Source of the DNA: Cryobacterium sp.
Lineage (GTDB): Bacteria; Actinomycetota; Actinomycetes; Actinomycetales; Microbacteriaceae
DNA length: 64,000 nucleotides
Assembly (NCBI RefSeq): GCF_026786305.1
Contig: NZ_JAJAYI010000073.1
Coordinates: 1 to 64,000 of the forward strand
Reading direction: 5' to 3'
Shown: in pieces, positions 53,536 to 62,142 of the stretch
Layout: every line of letters starts with the position of its first letter
Numbering within the stretch: the first letter of the stretch is position 1
Notes under the pieces: model-generated
Databases searched by the model: none
Told to the model about the DNA's origin: nothing
What the model saw: only the letters and a program-made list of their open reading frames with translations
Made by a program: the position numbers and the translations under genes

Positions 53536-53568
53536 AAATGGGGAGGCCAATATCCGGCCTCCCCATTT
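53536..53568. terminator. Strong hairpin between bmp and the ABC transporter genes
   Basis: A perfect 13-bp inverted repeat (aaatggggaggcc / ggcctccccattt) with a 7-nt loop. It follows the bmp stop by 9 bp. On the minus strand only TTTCATT follows, a weak T-tract, so partial termination or 3' stabilisation of the bmp mRNA is more likely than full termination. Confidence 0.8.
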
Positions 53569-53576
53569 CACGTAGC

Positions 53577-54686
53577 CTATTTCTGCTTGGGCGAAGCGGG
53601 CGATTCGACCGTGATCGAACCGTCGATGATGCCGGCCTTGATGCCGTCAACGTCATCAGATATCGTCGCAGACACCTTGGACTCGAAGTCGTGGAACGGT
53701 GCGATGCCCACTCCTTCGTTGTCGAGGGTTCCGACGTAGGCCGTCACGTCGAACGTGCCGGATCCGGAGGCCGTCACGACGTCAGACACGGCGAGCTTGA
53801 TGTCCTTCAGAATGCTGGTCAGGAACAGGCTGGAACCGGCCGGGTTGGTCTCGAACAGGTCGGCGTCAACACCGACCATGGCGATGTCCTTGCCCGAGCT
53901 CTTGATCGCTTCGATCGCGCTCAGAAAGATCGGTCCACCAACGGGCAGGAGCACGTCGGCGTTCTGGTCGATCAGGCCCTGCGCCTTGGCGAGGGAGTCG
54001 ACGCCAGCAACGAAGCCACCGGTGAATGAGCCGGTCTGCGAGGCGACGTCCCAGCCAATGGTCTTTACGGCGGTGCCGTTCTTCTCGTTGTAGTACGCGA
54101 CGCCGTCAGCGAAGCCGTCCATGAAGATCGTGACCGGGGGGATCTGCAGTCCGCCATAGGTGCCGACGACGGCGGTCTTGCTGTAACCGGCTGCGACATA
54201 GCCGGCCATGAAACCGGCCGGGGCGGTGTCGAACAAGATGGGCTTGATGTTCGGCGCGTCAACCTTGCCGTCAAAGTTGAGGTCGGCATCATTGTCGATG
54301 ATGGCGTAGTTGACTTCGGGGTTGGCGAGAGCCGACTCGACGGTGGCCGCTGCGAGGTTGAACCCGACGGTCACGATGAGGTTGCAGCCCTGGTCAACGA
54401 GGTTTTGCACGTTCGACTGGTAGTCGGTCTCCGCAGCGGACTCGACCGTTTTCGGCGTGACGCCGAGGGCGTCTGCAGCCTCGTTGAGGCCCTCGAAGCC
54501 GAGCTGGTTGAAGGACTGGTCGTCGAATCCACCCTGATCGGACACCATGCACGGCAGAAAGTCGCTGGCAGCGGCAGAGTTGGTGTCATTGGTGGCGGCG
54601 GGCGCCTGGGCACAGGCCGAGAGCATCGCCACGGTGCCAAACATTGCAAGACCGGCAAGTACGGTCTTACGGGTCGAAATTGTCAA
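53577..54686 (-). CDS. BMP-family nucleoside-binding lipoprotein (first)
   Basis: 369 residues. The signal peptide ends with a lipobox (VAMLSAC, Cys about 25). Family motifs: CMVSDQGGFDDQSFNQLGFEGLNEAAD, DQGCNLIVTVGFNLA, DTAPAGFMAGYVAAGYSKTAVVGTYGGLQIPPVTIFMDGFADGVAYYNEKNG. BmpA/PnrA-type proteins bind nucleosides. TTG 54686 is the chosen start because AGGAGG lies 5 nt upstream and the signal peptide begins there. It directly precedes the transporter genes. The adjacent upstream gene is a paralogue. Confidence 0.93.
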   Translation of the reverse strand: MTISTRKTVLAGLAMFGTVAMLSACAQAPAATNDTNSAAASDFLPCMVSDQGGFDDQSFNQLGFEGLNEAADALGVTPKTVESAAETDYQSNVQNLVDQGCNLIVTVGFNLAAATVESALANPEVNYAIIDNDADLNFDGKVDAPNIKPILFDTAPAGFMAGYVAAGYSKTAVVGTYGGLQIPPVTIFMDGFADGVAYYNEKNGTAVKTIGWDVASQTGSFTGGFVAGVDSLAKAQGLIDQNADVLLPVGGPIFLSAIEAIKSSGKDIAMVGVDADLFETNPAGSSLFLTSILKDIKLAVSDVVTASGSGTFDVTAYVGTLDNEGVGIAPFHDFESKVSATISDDVDGIKAGIIDGSITVESPASPKQK

Positions 54687-54828
54687 GAGGACCTCCTGGA
54701 TGCTGCCCAGCTAGATCGCGCGGGCATCGTGCGGTACACGTTACCGAATGAAACCCTGCGCAGATGAGCAATGTGCGTGCGCGACCGAGTCGTTACCAAG
54801 CCGCGACATTGCGGACACAATTCTCCTC

Positions 54829-55893
54829 TTATTGGGGTGAACTGGGTCCTTTCACCGCGATGATCCCGGCTATGATCGCAGCCCTGATCTGGTTCATTTC
54901 GTCCACGAGTTCAGCAGAAACCAGGGCGGCCTGATCGTGGAAATCGGCGATCTCGACGCCGCCGTTCTTCAGAGTGCCCACGAAAGCCGTGTTGTCGAAG
55001 GTCCCATCGAGGTCGGCCCCGATGGTCTCCACCACTGCGGCCGACGTGTTCTTGAGCACGCTCGTGAGCACGACCGACTGAAATTGTTGCGGCAGCGTGA
55101 CGTAGCCGTCGTTGTCGACCCAAATGATGGAGACGCCCGGTGTCTCGATCGCGGCAGCGGCCGCACCCTGCCCGACCTGACCGGCCACCGGCAGAATGAT
55201 GTCGGCGCCCTGGTCTATAAACGACTGGGCGAGGGCCTTGCCCTTGTTGACGTCTTCGAAGTCACCCGTGAAACTACCATCCTGGGTGTCTTTGTTCCAG
55301 CCAAGCACCTGCACATCAGCCCTGTGCTTGTCGTTGTACATGGCGACACCGTCGACAAAACCGTCCATGAACAGGGTGACGGGTGGCTGGTTACCGCCGC
55401 CGAACGTCGCCACGATGCCGGTCTTGCTCACGCCGGCTGCGAGGTAGCCGGCCAGAAAGGACGCCTGGGCGGTGTCGAACACGATGGGTTTCACATTGGG
55501 CGCATCGACGACCTCGTCGACGATCGCGAAGTGCACGTCGGGGTTGGCGGTCGCCTCGGCGAGCGTGGCATCGGCGAGTTCGTAACCAACGGTGAGCACG
55601 AATTGGCAGCCGGTGGCGACGGCCTGACTCACGTTGGGTGCCAGGTCCGTCTCCGACGTCGACACGATCGCGTCGGTGTTGATGCTGTACTTCGTCGCCG
55701 CCTCCTGCAGGCCTTCCCAGCTGGACTGGTTGAAGGAGCGGTCTTCGAGACCGCCCGAGTTGGTGACCATGCGGGCGCAGTAGGCGGGGGCATCCGCTGT
55801 TGGGCTCGAGACCGGGGTCGGCGCTTTGGCGCACGCCACGAGGAGCAGGACGGAGACCGCGGCTACGGCGGGGACTGCGATCAAACGGCGCAT
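54829..55893 (-). CDS. BMP-family nucleoside-binding lipoprotein (second)
   Basis: 354 residues, paralogous to the neighbour: CARMVTNSGGLEDRSFNQSSWEGLQEAATKYSI, TGCQFVLTVGYELAD, DTAQASFLAGYLAAGVSKTGIVATFGGGNQPPVTLFMDGFVDGVAMYNDKH. Lipobox VLLLVAC (Cys 21). AAGGAG precedes ATG 55893. The pair suggests either two ligands or dosage; the residues around the binding cleft differ (DQGGFDDQSFNQLGF against NSGGLEDRSFNQSSW). Confidence 0.92.
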   Translation of the reverse strand: MRRLIAVPAVAAVSVLLLVACAKAPTPVSSPTADAPAYCARMVTNSGGLEDRSFNQSSWEGLQEAATKYSINTDAIVSTSETDLAPNVSQAVATGCQFVLTVGYELADATLAEATANPDVHFAIVDEVVDAPNVKPIVFDTAQASFLAGYLAAGVSKTGIVATFGGGNQPPVTLFMDGFVDGVAMYNDKHRADVQVLGWNKDTQDGSFTGDFEDVNKGKALAQSFIDQGADIILPVAGQVGQGAAAAAIETPGVSIIWVDNDGYVTLPQQFQSVVLTSVLKNTSAAVVETIGADLDGTFDNTAFVGTLKNGGVEIADFHDQAALVSAELVDEMNQIRAAIIAGIIAVKGPSSPQ

Positions 55894-55925
55894 GGCACTC
55901 CTTCACACTGAACTCGAATTTTACG

Positions 55926-55988
55926 CGCTGGTCGAGCTTGTCGAGACCATGGCGCTCGACAGTGTGGTTTCGACGGGCTCAGCCGACG
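55926..55988. repeat. Dispersed inverted repeat (TTTCGAC..GGCTCAGCC type)
   Basis: Left arm 55926-55949 (cgctggtcgagcttgtcgagacca) and right arm 55965-55988 (tggtttcgacgggctcagccgacg) are imperfect inverted copies (17 of 24 positions). Such palindromes are common between genes in Micrococcales. It separates the bmp start from the mannose-1-phosphate guanylyltransferase stop. Confidence 0.75.
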
Positions 55989-55995
55989 AGTCATC

Positions 55996-57117
55996 CTAGA
56001 GCACGTCGCTGGAACCGGAGAGCTTGAGCGCGTCGACGACCGCCTTCACCTTCTGGGCGTTCGCGCTCGTTGTCACCAGCAGAGCGTCGGGGGTGTCGAT
56101 GACCACGATGTCTTCGACGCCGATGAGGGCAATCATGCGGCCGGTGTGGCTGACGACGATGCCGCTCGACGAGTCGGCGAGCACCCGAGCGCCCTCGCCG
56201 AGGATGGCCAGGTTAGATTTGCGACCGTTGGAGTGCAGCTTGGCGATCGAGGCGAAGTCGCCCACGTCGTCCCAGTCGAACTGGCCGGGAATCACGACGA
56301 GCTTGCCGGCCGCGGCCGCCGGTTCGGCGACCGAATAGTCGATGGCGATTTTCTTGAGGCGAGGCCAGACCTTATCGACCACGGCGCCGCGGGCCGGGGT
56401 GTCCCACGCTTCGGCCAGCTCCATCAGCCCGGCGTGCAGCTCGGGCTCGGCCGACGCAATTTCGGCCAGCAGACGGTCAGCACGTGCTATGAAGATGCCG
56501 GAGTTCCAGAGATAGTTGCCATCAGACAGGTACTCTTCGGCGATTTCCGGGCTGGGCTTCTCGACGAAGGAGTCGACAGCGAGGGCGGACGGGGCGCCAT
56601 CCACCGCGAGCGCGGCAGCACTCTTGATGTAGCCGAAGCCGATCGCGGGCTCCGTCGGCTGAATACCGATGGTCACGATGTAGCCCGCGTCCGCAGCGGC
56701 GACGGCCTCGGTCACGGCCACGCGAAAAAGCGCATCACCCTTGATGACCTGGTCGGCAGGGAATGATCCGATGATGACGCCCGGCTCGCGCAGCTGCAGA
56801 ATGGCAGCGGCCAGGCCGATCGCAGCGGTCGAGTCGCGCGGTTCGCTCTCCAGAACAACATTCGGGTCGGCTAATTCGGGCAGCTGCTGCTCAACCGCTG
56901 CGCGATGGGCGCGCCCGGTGACGACCATGATGCGCTGCTCGGTCGACAGCGGAACCAGGCGATCCCAGGTGTCGCGCAGCAGGGTCTGGCCGGAGCCGGT
57001 GAGGTCGTGCAGAAATTTGGGGGCATCCGCTCGCGATAGCGGCCACAGCCGGGAACCGATTCCGCCGGCAGGAATCACGCTGTACAGGCGGTCGAGGGGC
57101 TCACTGGGCGTAATCAC
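55996..57117 (-). CDS. manC: Mannose-1-phosphate guanylyltransferase
   Basis: 373 residues, monofunctional GMP type. Motifs: YSVIPAGGIGSRLWPLSRADAPKFLHDL (nucleotide-binding signature), IIGSFPADQVIKGD, GYIVTIGIQPTEPAIGFGYIKSA, FVEKPSPEIAEEYL (FVEKP), YLWNSGIFIARADRLL, VIPGQFDWDDVGDFASIA. It makes GDP-mannose for glycan and lipoglycan synthesis. No phosphomannose isomerase domain is attached. TAGTCT ends 6 nt before GTG 57117, a leaderless start. Divergent from a mannosyltransferase that could use its product. Confidence 0.95.
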   Translation of the reverse strand: MITPSEPLDRLYSVIPAGGIGSRLWPLSRADAPKFLHDLTGSGQTLLRDTWDRLVPLSTEQRIMVVTGRAHRAAVEQQLPELADPNVVLESEPRDSTAAIGLAAAILQLREPGVIIGSFPADQVIKGDALFRVAVTEAVAAADAGYIVTIGIQPTEPAIGFGYIKSAAALAVDGAPSALAVDSFVEKPSPEIAEEYLSDGNYLWNSGIFIARADRLLAEIASAEPELHAGLMELAEAWDTPARGAVVDKVWPRLKKIAIDYSVAEPAAAAGKLVVIPGQFDWDDVGDFASIAKLHSNGRKSNLAILGEGARVLADSSSGIVVSHTGRMIALIGVEDIVVIDTPDALLVTTSANAQKVKAVVDALKLSGSSDVL

Positions 57118-57200
57118 ACGCCCAGACTACCGGGCAGCCCCGACACGACTGTTCATGCGCCCGTCACCCGGCGGCAATGCCGGGTGCCTAGCCTCCAATT
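57118..57200. promoter_or_regulatory. Divergent promoter region with two leaderless -10 boxes
   Basis: Minus strand: TAGTCT at 57129-57124, 6 nt before GTG of manC. Plus strand: TAGCCT at 57189-57194, 6 nt before ATG of the glycosyltransferase gene. The 83 bp hold both promoters back to back. Confidence 0.6.
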
Positions 57201-58385
57201 ATGCGGATCGCAGTCATCAGCGAAAGTTTCCTCCCCACGGTCAGCGGGGTGACCACGAGCGTCTGCAAGGTGCTCGAGCATCTGGCAGCCAACGGACACG
57301 AGGCAATGGTCATCGCCCCCTCCGGCGCCCCGGCCGAATACGCCGGATTTGCCGTGCACACCGTCTCGGCCGTGAACTACCGCGAGTTTCCGGTGGGCAT
57401 GCCCAGCCCGCAGGTTCAAAAACTTCTCGCCGACTTTCGCCCTGATGTGCTGCACGCCGCCTCGCCGTTTTTGCTCGGTGCGCAGGGCATCAGCGCGGCC
57501 AACCGGCTCGACATTCCCTCGGTCGCGATCTTTCAAACGGATGTCGCGGGCTACGCTCACCGAAATCACCTCGGCCCGGCCACCGCGCTGGCCTGGCGAT
57601 TTGTGAAGTGGGTGCACGAGGGGGCCACTCGCACCCTGGTTCCGTCATCGTCGTCGATGGCCGCCCTGCTGCGCCTCGGCGTTCCCCGGCTGGCCCTGTG
57701 GACCCGCGGCGTCGACCTGACCGGTTTTCACCCGAACCTGAAAAACGATCCAGCGGTCAAAGCACTGCGGGAGCGAATTGCTCCACCGGCCCAAACCCCC
57801 AGAGCGCAGGGGGCCGTGCGCGATGTGATCGTCGGTTATGTCGGTCGCATGGCGCCGGAAAAGCAGGTGGAGCGACTGCGCGCGCTTCGCGGGCTGCCGG
57901 GCATCCGTTTGGCACTAGTCGGCGATGGGCCGAGCGTACCTTCTATACATCGAGCCCTCGAGGGCCTGCCGGTCACCTGGCTGGGCCGACTCTCGGGGCG
58001 CGAACTCGCCGTTGCGTACGCGAGCTTTGACGTGTTTGTGCACGCTGGCACCGAGGAGACGTTCGGGCAGACCATTCAGGAGGCGCACGCCGCTGGGCTC
58101 CCAGTAGTGGCTCCGCACGCAGGCGGTCCGATCGATCTCGTCGCGCACGGAGAGAATGGTTACCTGTTTCGGCCGGACGATGATCGCGATCTGCGACACT
58201 GGGTGTGCCAGCTCGCGCGTGACCCCGTGCTGCGCGCGCGCATGGGCGAAGCCGGCCGCCGCGCAGTGCTCGGACATTCCTGGTCGACGGTCTGCGCCGA
58301 GCTGGTTGACTACTACGAGCAGGCGATCGACGAGCGGCTCGCCGTGCGCGCCAACACACACGTACCCCCGTCGATGCAACGTTAG
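57201..58385 (+). CDS. GT4 glycosyltransferase, probably GDP-mannose-dependent (MgtA/PimB-like)
   Basis: 394 residues. GT-B fold: MRIAVISESFLPTVSGVTTSVCKVLEHLAANGHEAMVIAP, AIFQTDVAGYAHRNHLGPATALAWRFVKWVHEGATRTLVPSSSS, then VGYVGRMAPEKQVERLRAL, LVGDGPSVPSI, and VFVHAGTEETFGQTIQEAHAAGLPVVAPHAGGPIDLV (the E-x7-E nucleotide-sugar site). Closest in memory to actinobacterial alpha-mannosyltransferases of lipoglycan synthesis. Its neighbour makes GDP-mannose. The last codons (HVPPSMQR) and stop are duplicated 79 bp downstream. Confidence 0.9.
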   Translation: MRIAVISESFLPTVSGVTTSVCKVLEHLAANGHEAMVIAPSGAPAEYAGFAVHTVSAVNYREFPVGMPSPQVQKLLADFRPDVLHAASPFLLGAQGISAANRLDIPSVAIFQTDVAGYAHRNHLGPATALAWRFVKWVHEGATRTLVPSSSSMAALLRLGVPRLALWTRGVDLTGFHPNLKNDPAVKALRERIAPPAQTPRAQGAVRDVIVGYVGRMAPEKQVERLRALRGLPGIRLALVGDGPSVPSIHRALEGLPVTWLGRLSGRELAVAYASFDVFVHAGTEETFGQTIQEAHAAGLPVVAPHAGGPIDLVAHGENGYLFRPDDDRDLRHWVCQLARDPVLRARMGEAGRRAVLGHSWSTVCAELVDYYEQAIDERLAVRANTHVPPSMQR

Positions 58386-58490
58386 ATACCCACAACCGGC
58401 ACGAGCGGCAGCACAATCGTCACGCCGCGCCTACACACAGGTACCCCCATCGATGCAACCTTAGGCAACCCTAACCGGCACGAGCAGGCT
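58350..58490. repeat. 79-bp spaced direct repeat covering the glycosyltransferase 3' end
   Basis: gccaacacacacgtacccccgtcgatgcaacgttag at 58350 onward recurs as gcctacacacaggtacccccatcgatgcaaccttag, offset 79 bp, and similarity continues through aaccggcacgagc. The first copy contains the real TAG stop, the second a matching TAG in the spacer. Confidence 0.85.
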
Positions 58491-58499
58491 GAGCGCTTG

Positions 58500-58528
58500 T
58501 AGAATAACAACATGCGCTTGTAGCGCAT
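58500..58528 (+). promoter_or_regulatory. Putative sdh promoter -10 box and operator-like palindrome
   Basis: TAGAAT at 58500-58505 is a good -10 box. Six nt later lies ATGCGC-TTGTA-GCGCAT (58512-58528), a perfect 6-bp inverted repeat around the expected transcription start. The gcgcttgtag string also occurs just upstream. No -35 box is convincing. The leader to sdhC is then about 63 nt. Confidence 0.5.
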
Positions 58529-58574
58529 TCCCGGTCTCTTTTCAGAGCCACTATTCAGCCAGGGAGGGTTGTTC

Positions 58575-58988
58575 ATGCCACAGACGGCAGGAACCCTAGA
58601 TTCTCAGCAGAAGACGACGTCACGTCGCCCCGCCGGCACCCTGTATCGGGGTAACACGGGCATGTGGTCGTGGGTCTTACACCGCATCACGGGTGTAGCG
58701 ATCTTCTTCTTTCTGCTCGTTCATATTCTCGACACGGCACTCGTTCGGGTCAGCCCCGAAGCCTACAATGCGGTCATTTCGCAATACCAGACGCCGATCA
58801 TGGGCCTCGGTGAGGTCGCACTCGTCGGCGCCATCGTGTTCCACGCCTTCAACGGACTCCGCATCATTTTGATCGACTTCTGGAACGCCAAATACCAGCG
58901 GGTACTGTTCTTCGTCGTCATCGGCCTCTGGGTCGTCACGATGCTGGGCTTCGCGCCGCGCCATCTCATCAACGTGTTCAACCACTAG
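58575..58988 (+). CDS. sdhC: Succinate dehydrogenase cytochrome b556 subunit
   Basis: 137 residues, three hydrophobic segments: TGMWSWVLHRITGVAIFFFLLVHILDTALV (S-x27-H type heme/quinone region, signature RITG and H), IMGLGEVALVGAIVFHAFNGLRIILIDFW (H), and VLFFVVIGLWVVTMLGFAPRHLI. It anchors complex II and binds heme and menaquinone/quinone. ATG 58575 has GGGAGGG at 58562-58568. First gene of sdhCDAB. Confidence 0.95.
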   Translation: MPQTAGTLDSQQKTTSRRPAGTLYRGNTGMWSWVLHRITGVAIFFFLLVHILDTALVRVSPEAYNAVISQYQTPIMGLGEVALVGAIVFHAFNGLRIILIDFWNAKYQRVLFFVVIGLWVVTMLGFAPRHLINVFNH

Positions 58989-59000
58989 GGGGCGACAGAT

Positions 59001-59453
59001 ATGACCTCAACAATCGAAGCTCCCCGCAGCCCGTCCACCCGCTCAACAAAAAAGAGCGGTGTCAACTGGGAAAAGTGGGGCTGGATCTACATGCGCGTGT
59101 CCGGCGTCGTGCTGGTCGTGCTCATCTTCGGACACCTGTTCGTCAACCTCATGATCGGTGAGGGCGTCAGCGCCCTGAACTTCGCGTTCGTCGCCGGCAA
59201 GCTGACCAACCCGTTCTGGATGACCTGGGACGTCATCATGCTGTGGCTCGCCCTGATTCACGGCGGCAACGGCATGCGCACCCTGGTCAATGACTACGCC
59301 ACCTCGCGGATCAGCCGCGGCATCCTGAAGATCGCTATTTTGGTCAGCGTTGTCTCGTTGATCGTGCTCGGCACCCTCGTGGTGTTCACCTTCGATCCCT
59401 GCCCCGCCGGTGCGCCCGCCGACCTCGTGGCCTCGTTCTGTAAGTCCCTCTAG
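59001..59453 (+). CDS. sdhD: Succinate dehydrogenase hydrophobic membrane anchor subunit
   Basis: 150 residues, three helices: [26 protein letters not shown] (heme-ligand His in GHLFVN), [55 protein letters not shown]. It follows sdhC by 12 bp. Forms the second half of the membrane domain of complex II. Confidence 0.94.
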   Translation: MTSTIEAPRSPSTRSTKKSGVNWEKWGWIYMRVSGVVLVVLIFGHLFVNLMIGEGVSALNFAFVAGKLTNPFWMTWDVIMLWLALIHGGNGMRTLVNDYATSRISRGILKIAILVSVVSLIVLGTLVVFTFDPCPAGAPADLVASFCKSL

Positions 59454-59470
59454 GAGCTGCACACACAAAA

Positions 59471-61279
59471 ATGATTTCCTCCACTACACCCACGGAGCCC
59501 ACCGTCGTAGACGGCGTGCACTACCACCAGCACGACATCGTCATCGTGGGAGCGGGTGGAGCTGGCATGCGTGCCGCCATCGAAGCCGGCCCCCACGCCA
59601 GCACGGCGGTCATTTCCAAGCTCTACCCGACGCGTTCGCACACCGGTGCGGCACAGGGCGGGATGGCCGCGGCCCTCGCCAACGTTGAGGAAGACAACTG
59701 GGAATGGCACACCTTCGACACGATCAAGGGTGGCGACTATTTGGTCGACCAGGACGCCGCCGAGATTCTCGCCAAGGAAGCCATCGACGCGGTCATTGAC
59801 CTCGAGAACATGGGCCTGCCGTTCAACCGCACCCCCGAAGGCAAGATCGACCAGCGTCGCTTCGGCGGCCACACCCGCGACCACGGCAAGAGCCCGGTTC
59901 GTCGCGCCTGCTACGCCGCCGACCGCACCGGCCACATGATTCTGCAGACGCTGTACCAGAACTGCGTCAAGCACGGCATCAACTTCTTCAACGAGTACTA
60001 CGTTCTCGACCTCGTCATGACCAACGTCGACGGCGTCGACCAGCCGTCGGCCGTCGTTGCCCTCGACCTGTCGAGCGGCGAGCTGCACGTATTCCAGGGC
60101 AAGGCGTTCATCTTCGCCACCGGCGGTTTCGGCAAGATCTACAAGACCACCTCGAACGCCCACACCCTCACCGGTGACGGCGTCGGCATCGTCTGGCGCA
60201 AGGGCCTGCCGCTGGAGGACATGGAGTTCTTCCAGTTCCACCCGACCGGCCTGGCCGGGCTGGGCATCCTCTTGACCGAGGGAGCCCGCGGCGAGGGCGC
60301 CATTCTGCGAAACGCGAGCGGTGAGCGTTTCATGGAACGTTACGCTCCGACCATCAAGGATCTTGCCCCGCGCGACATCGTCTCGCGGTGCATGCTCAAG
60401 GAGGTCGCTGAGGGTCGTGGCGCCGGGCCCGACAAGGACTACCTCTACCTGGATTGCACCCACCTCGGCAAGGAACTGCTCGAGACCAAGCTTCCCGACA
60501 TCACCGAGTTCGCCCGCACCTACCTCGGCGTCGACCCGGTCACCGAGCCGGTGCCCGTCATGCCGACCGCGCACTACGCGATGGGCGGTATCCCGACCAA
60601 CGTGAAGGCCGAAGTCTGGCGCAACAACGAGCAGGTCGTTCCCGGCCTCTACGCCGCCGGCGAGTGCGCCTGCGTCTCCGTGCACGGCTCCAACCGTCTC
60701 GGCACCAACTCGCTGCTCGATATCAACGTGTTCGGCAAGCGCGCCGGCAACAACGCGCTCGAGTACGTCAAGACGGCCGAGTTCGTTCCGCTGCCGGAAG
60801 ATCCGGCCCGGGAGGTGCGCGAACTGCTGGAAGGCATCCGCTCGTCGACCGGAACCGAACGCATCGCCGTGCTGCGCAAGATTCTGCAGGAGGAGATGGA
60901 CAAGAAGGCTCAGGTGTTCCGCACCGACGAGTCCCTCGCCGAGGTCACAGAGACCATCCACCTGCTGCGTCAGCGCTACAAGAACATCGGTGTACAAGAC
61001 AAGGGCCGTCGGTTCAACACCGACCTGCTCGAGGCCGTTGAACTGGGCTTCTTGCTCGACCTCGCCGAGGTTGTTGTCTACTCGGCCCGCAACCGCCGGG
61101 AAAGCCGCGGCGGACACCAGCGCGAGGACTTCCTCGTGCGCGACGACGAGAACTATCTCAAGCACACAATGGCGTACCTGAAGGGTGACGCCATGTCAGC
61201 GGATGCCGCCGACCACATCAAGCTCGACTGGAAACCGGTTGTCATCACCCGCTACCAGCCGATGGAGAGGAAGTACTAA
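59471..61279 (+). CDS. sdhA: Succinate dehydrogenase flavoprotein subunit
   Basis: 602 residues. [19 protein letters not shown] (FAD), [18 protein letters not shown] (His covalently binds FAD), [109 protein letters not shown]. Catalyses succinate oxidation in the TCA cycle, membrane-bound through sdhCD. AGGAG lies 15 nt before ATG 59471, rather far. Its stop overlaps the sdhB start by one base. Confidence 0.97.
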   Translation: MISSTTPTEPTVVDGVHYHQHDIVIVGAGGAGMRAAIEAGPHASTAVISKLYPTRSHTGAAQGGMAAALANVEEDNWEWHTFDTIKGGDYLVDQDAAEILAKEAIDAVIDLENMGLPFNRTPEGKIDQRRFGGHTRDHGKSPVRRACYAADRTGHMILQTLYQNCVKHGINFFNEYYVLDLVMTNVDGVDQPSAVVALDLSSGELHVFQGKAFIFATGGFGKIYKTTSNAHTLTGDGVGIVWRKGLPLEDMEFFQFHPTGLAGLGILLTEGARGEGAILRNASGERFMERYAPTIKDLAPRDIVSRCMLKEVAEGRGAGPDKDYLYLDCTHLGKELLETKLPDITEFARTYLGVDPVTEPVPVMPTAHYAMGGIPTNVKAEVWRNNEQVVPGLYAAGECACVSVHGSNRLGTNSLLDINVFGKRAGNNALEYVKTAEFVPLPEDPAREVRELLEGIRSSTGTERIAVLRKILQEEMDKKAQVFRTDESLAEVTETIHLLRQRYKNIGVQDKGRRFNTDLLEAVELGFLLDLAEVVVYSARNRRESRGGHQREDFLVRDDENYLKHTMAYLKGDAMSADAADHIKLDWKPVVITRYQPMERKY

Positions 61280-62040
61280 TGAGTACCGCCACGATCGATA
61301 ACAAGCCCGTCGTTCCCGAAGAGATCAAGTCCTTCACGGTCACACTCATTGTTCGCCGTTTCAACCCTGAGGTCGACGACGAGCCGCACTGGCAGGACTT
61401 CGACGTGCAGCTCTACCCGACCGACCGTGTGCTCGACGCGCTACACAAGATCAAGTGGGAGCAGGACGGTTCCCTGACCTTCCGTCGCTCCTGCGCGCAC
61501 GGCGTCTGCGGCTCGGATGCCATGCGCATCAACGGCCGCAACCGCTTGGCCTGCAAGACGCTGATGAAGGACCTCGACGTCACGAAGCCCATCTACGTGG
61601 AAGCCATCAAGGGCTTGCCGCTGGAGAAGGACCTCATCGTGGACATGGAGCCGTTCTTCGACTCCTTCAAAGAGGTGCAGCCTTTTCTCGTTGCCAAGAG
61701 CAAGCCGGTTGACGGCAAGGAACGCCAGCAGACCGTTGCCCAGCGCGCCCGCTTCGACGACACGACAAAATGTATTCTCTGCGCCGCCTGCACCTCCAGC
61801 TGCCCGGTGTTCTGGACTGACGGCCAGTACTTCGGTCCGGCCGCGATCGTCAACGCGCACCGTTTCATCTTCGACTCCCGCGATGAGAATGCGGCCGTGC
61901 GCCTCGATATTCTCAACGACCAGGAGGGCGTGTGGCGTTGCCGCACGACCTTCAACTGCACGGATGCCTGCCCCCGCGGCATCCAGGTGACCCAAGCCAT
62001 CGCCGAGGTCAAGCAGGCCATCCTGCGTGGCAAAGCGTAA
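61279..62040 (+). CDS. sdhB: Succinate dehydrogenase iron-sulfur subunit
   Basis: 253 residues. The [2Fe-2S] ligands are in RRSCAHGVCGSDAMRINGRNRLAC, [4Fe-4S] in CILCAACTSSCPVFW, and [3Fe-4S] in CRTTFNCTDACPRGI with the last cysteines of the C-domain. It carries electrons from the SdhA flavin to quinone. Starts TAATG across the sdhA stop. A strong terminator follows 22 bp after the stop. Confidence 0.97.
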   Translation: MSTATIDNKPVVPEEIKSFTVTLIVRRFNPEVDDEPHWQDFDVQLYPTDRVLDALHKIKWEQDGSLTFRRSCAHGVCGSDAMRINGRNRLACKTLMKDLDVTKPIYVEAIKGLPLEKDLIVDMEPFFDSFKEVQPFLVAKSKPVDGKERQQTVAQRARFDDTTKCILCAACTSSCPVFWTDGQYFGPAAIVNAHRFIFDSRDENAAVRLDILNDQEGVWRCRTTFNCTDACPRGIQVTQAIAEVKQAILRGKA

Positions 62041-62062
62041 CCGCGTTATCGTCTGAAAAATA

Positions 62063-62090
62063 CCCTCGTCACTTCGACGGGGGTTTTTTT
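62063..62090 (+). terminator. Rho-independent terminator of sdhCDAB
   Basis: ccctcgtc (62063-62070), 5-nt loop, gacggggg (62076-62083) gives an 8-bp stem with one G-T pair, followed by seven Ts (62084-62090). Confidence 0.93.
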
Positions 62091-62142
62091 CGCGCTGTTC
62101 GGCTGACGACACGTGGGCTGGTACGGCGGTTAAACTAACACC

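Noticed and set aside
59450..61165. 571-codon minus-strand open frame opposite sdhA
   Set aside because: Produced by strong codon bias of sdhA on the other strand; rich in Val/Gly/Asp with no domain.
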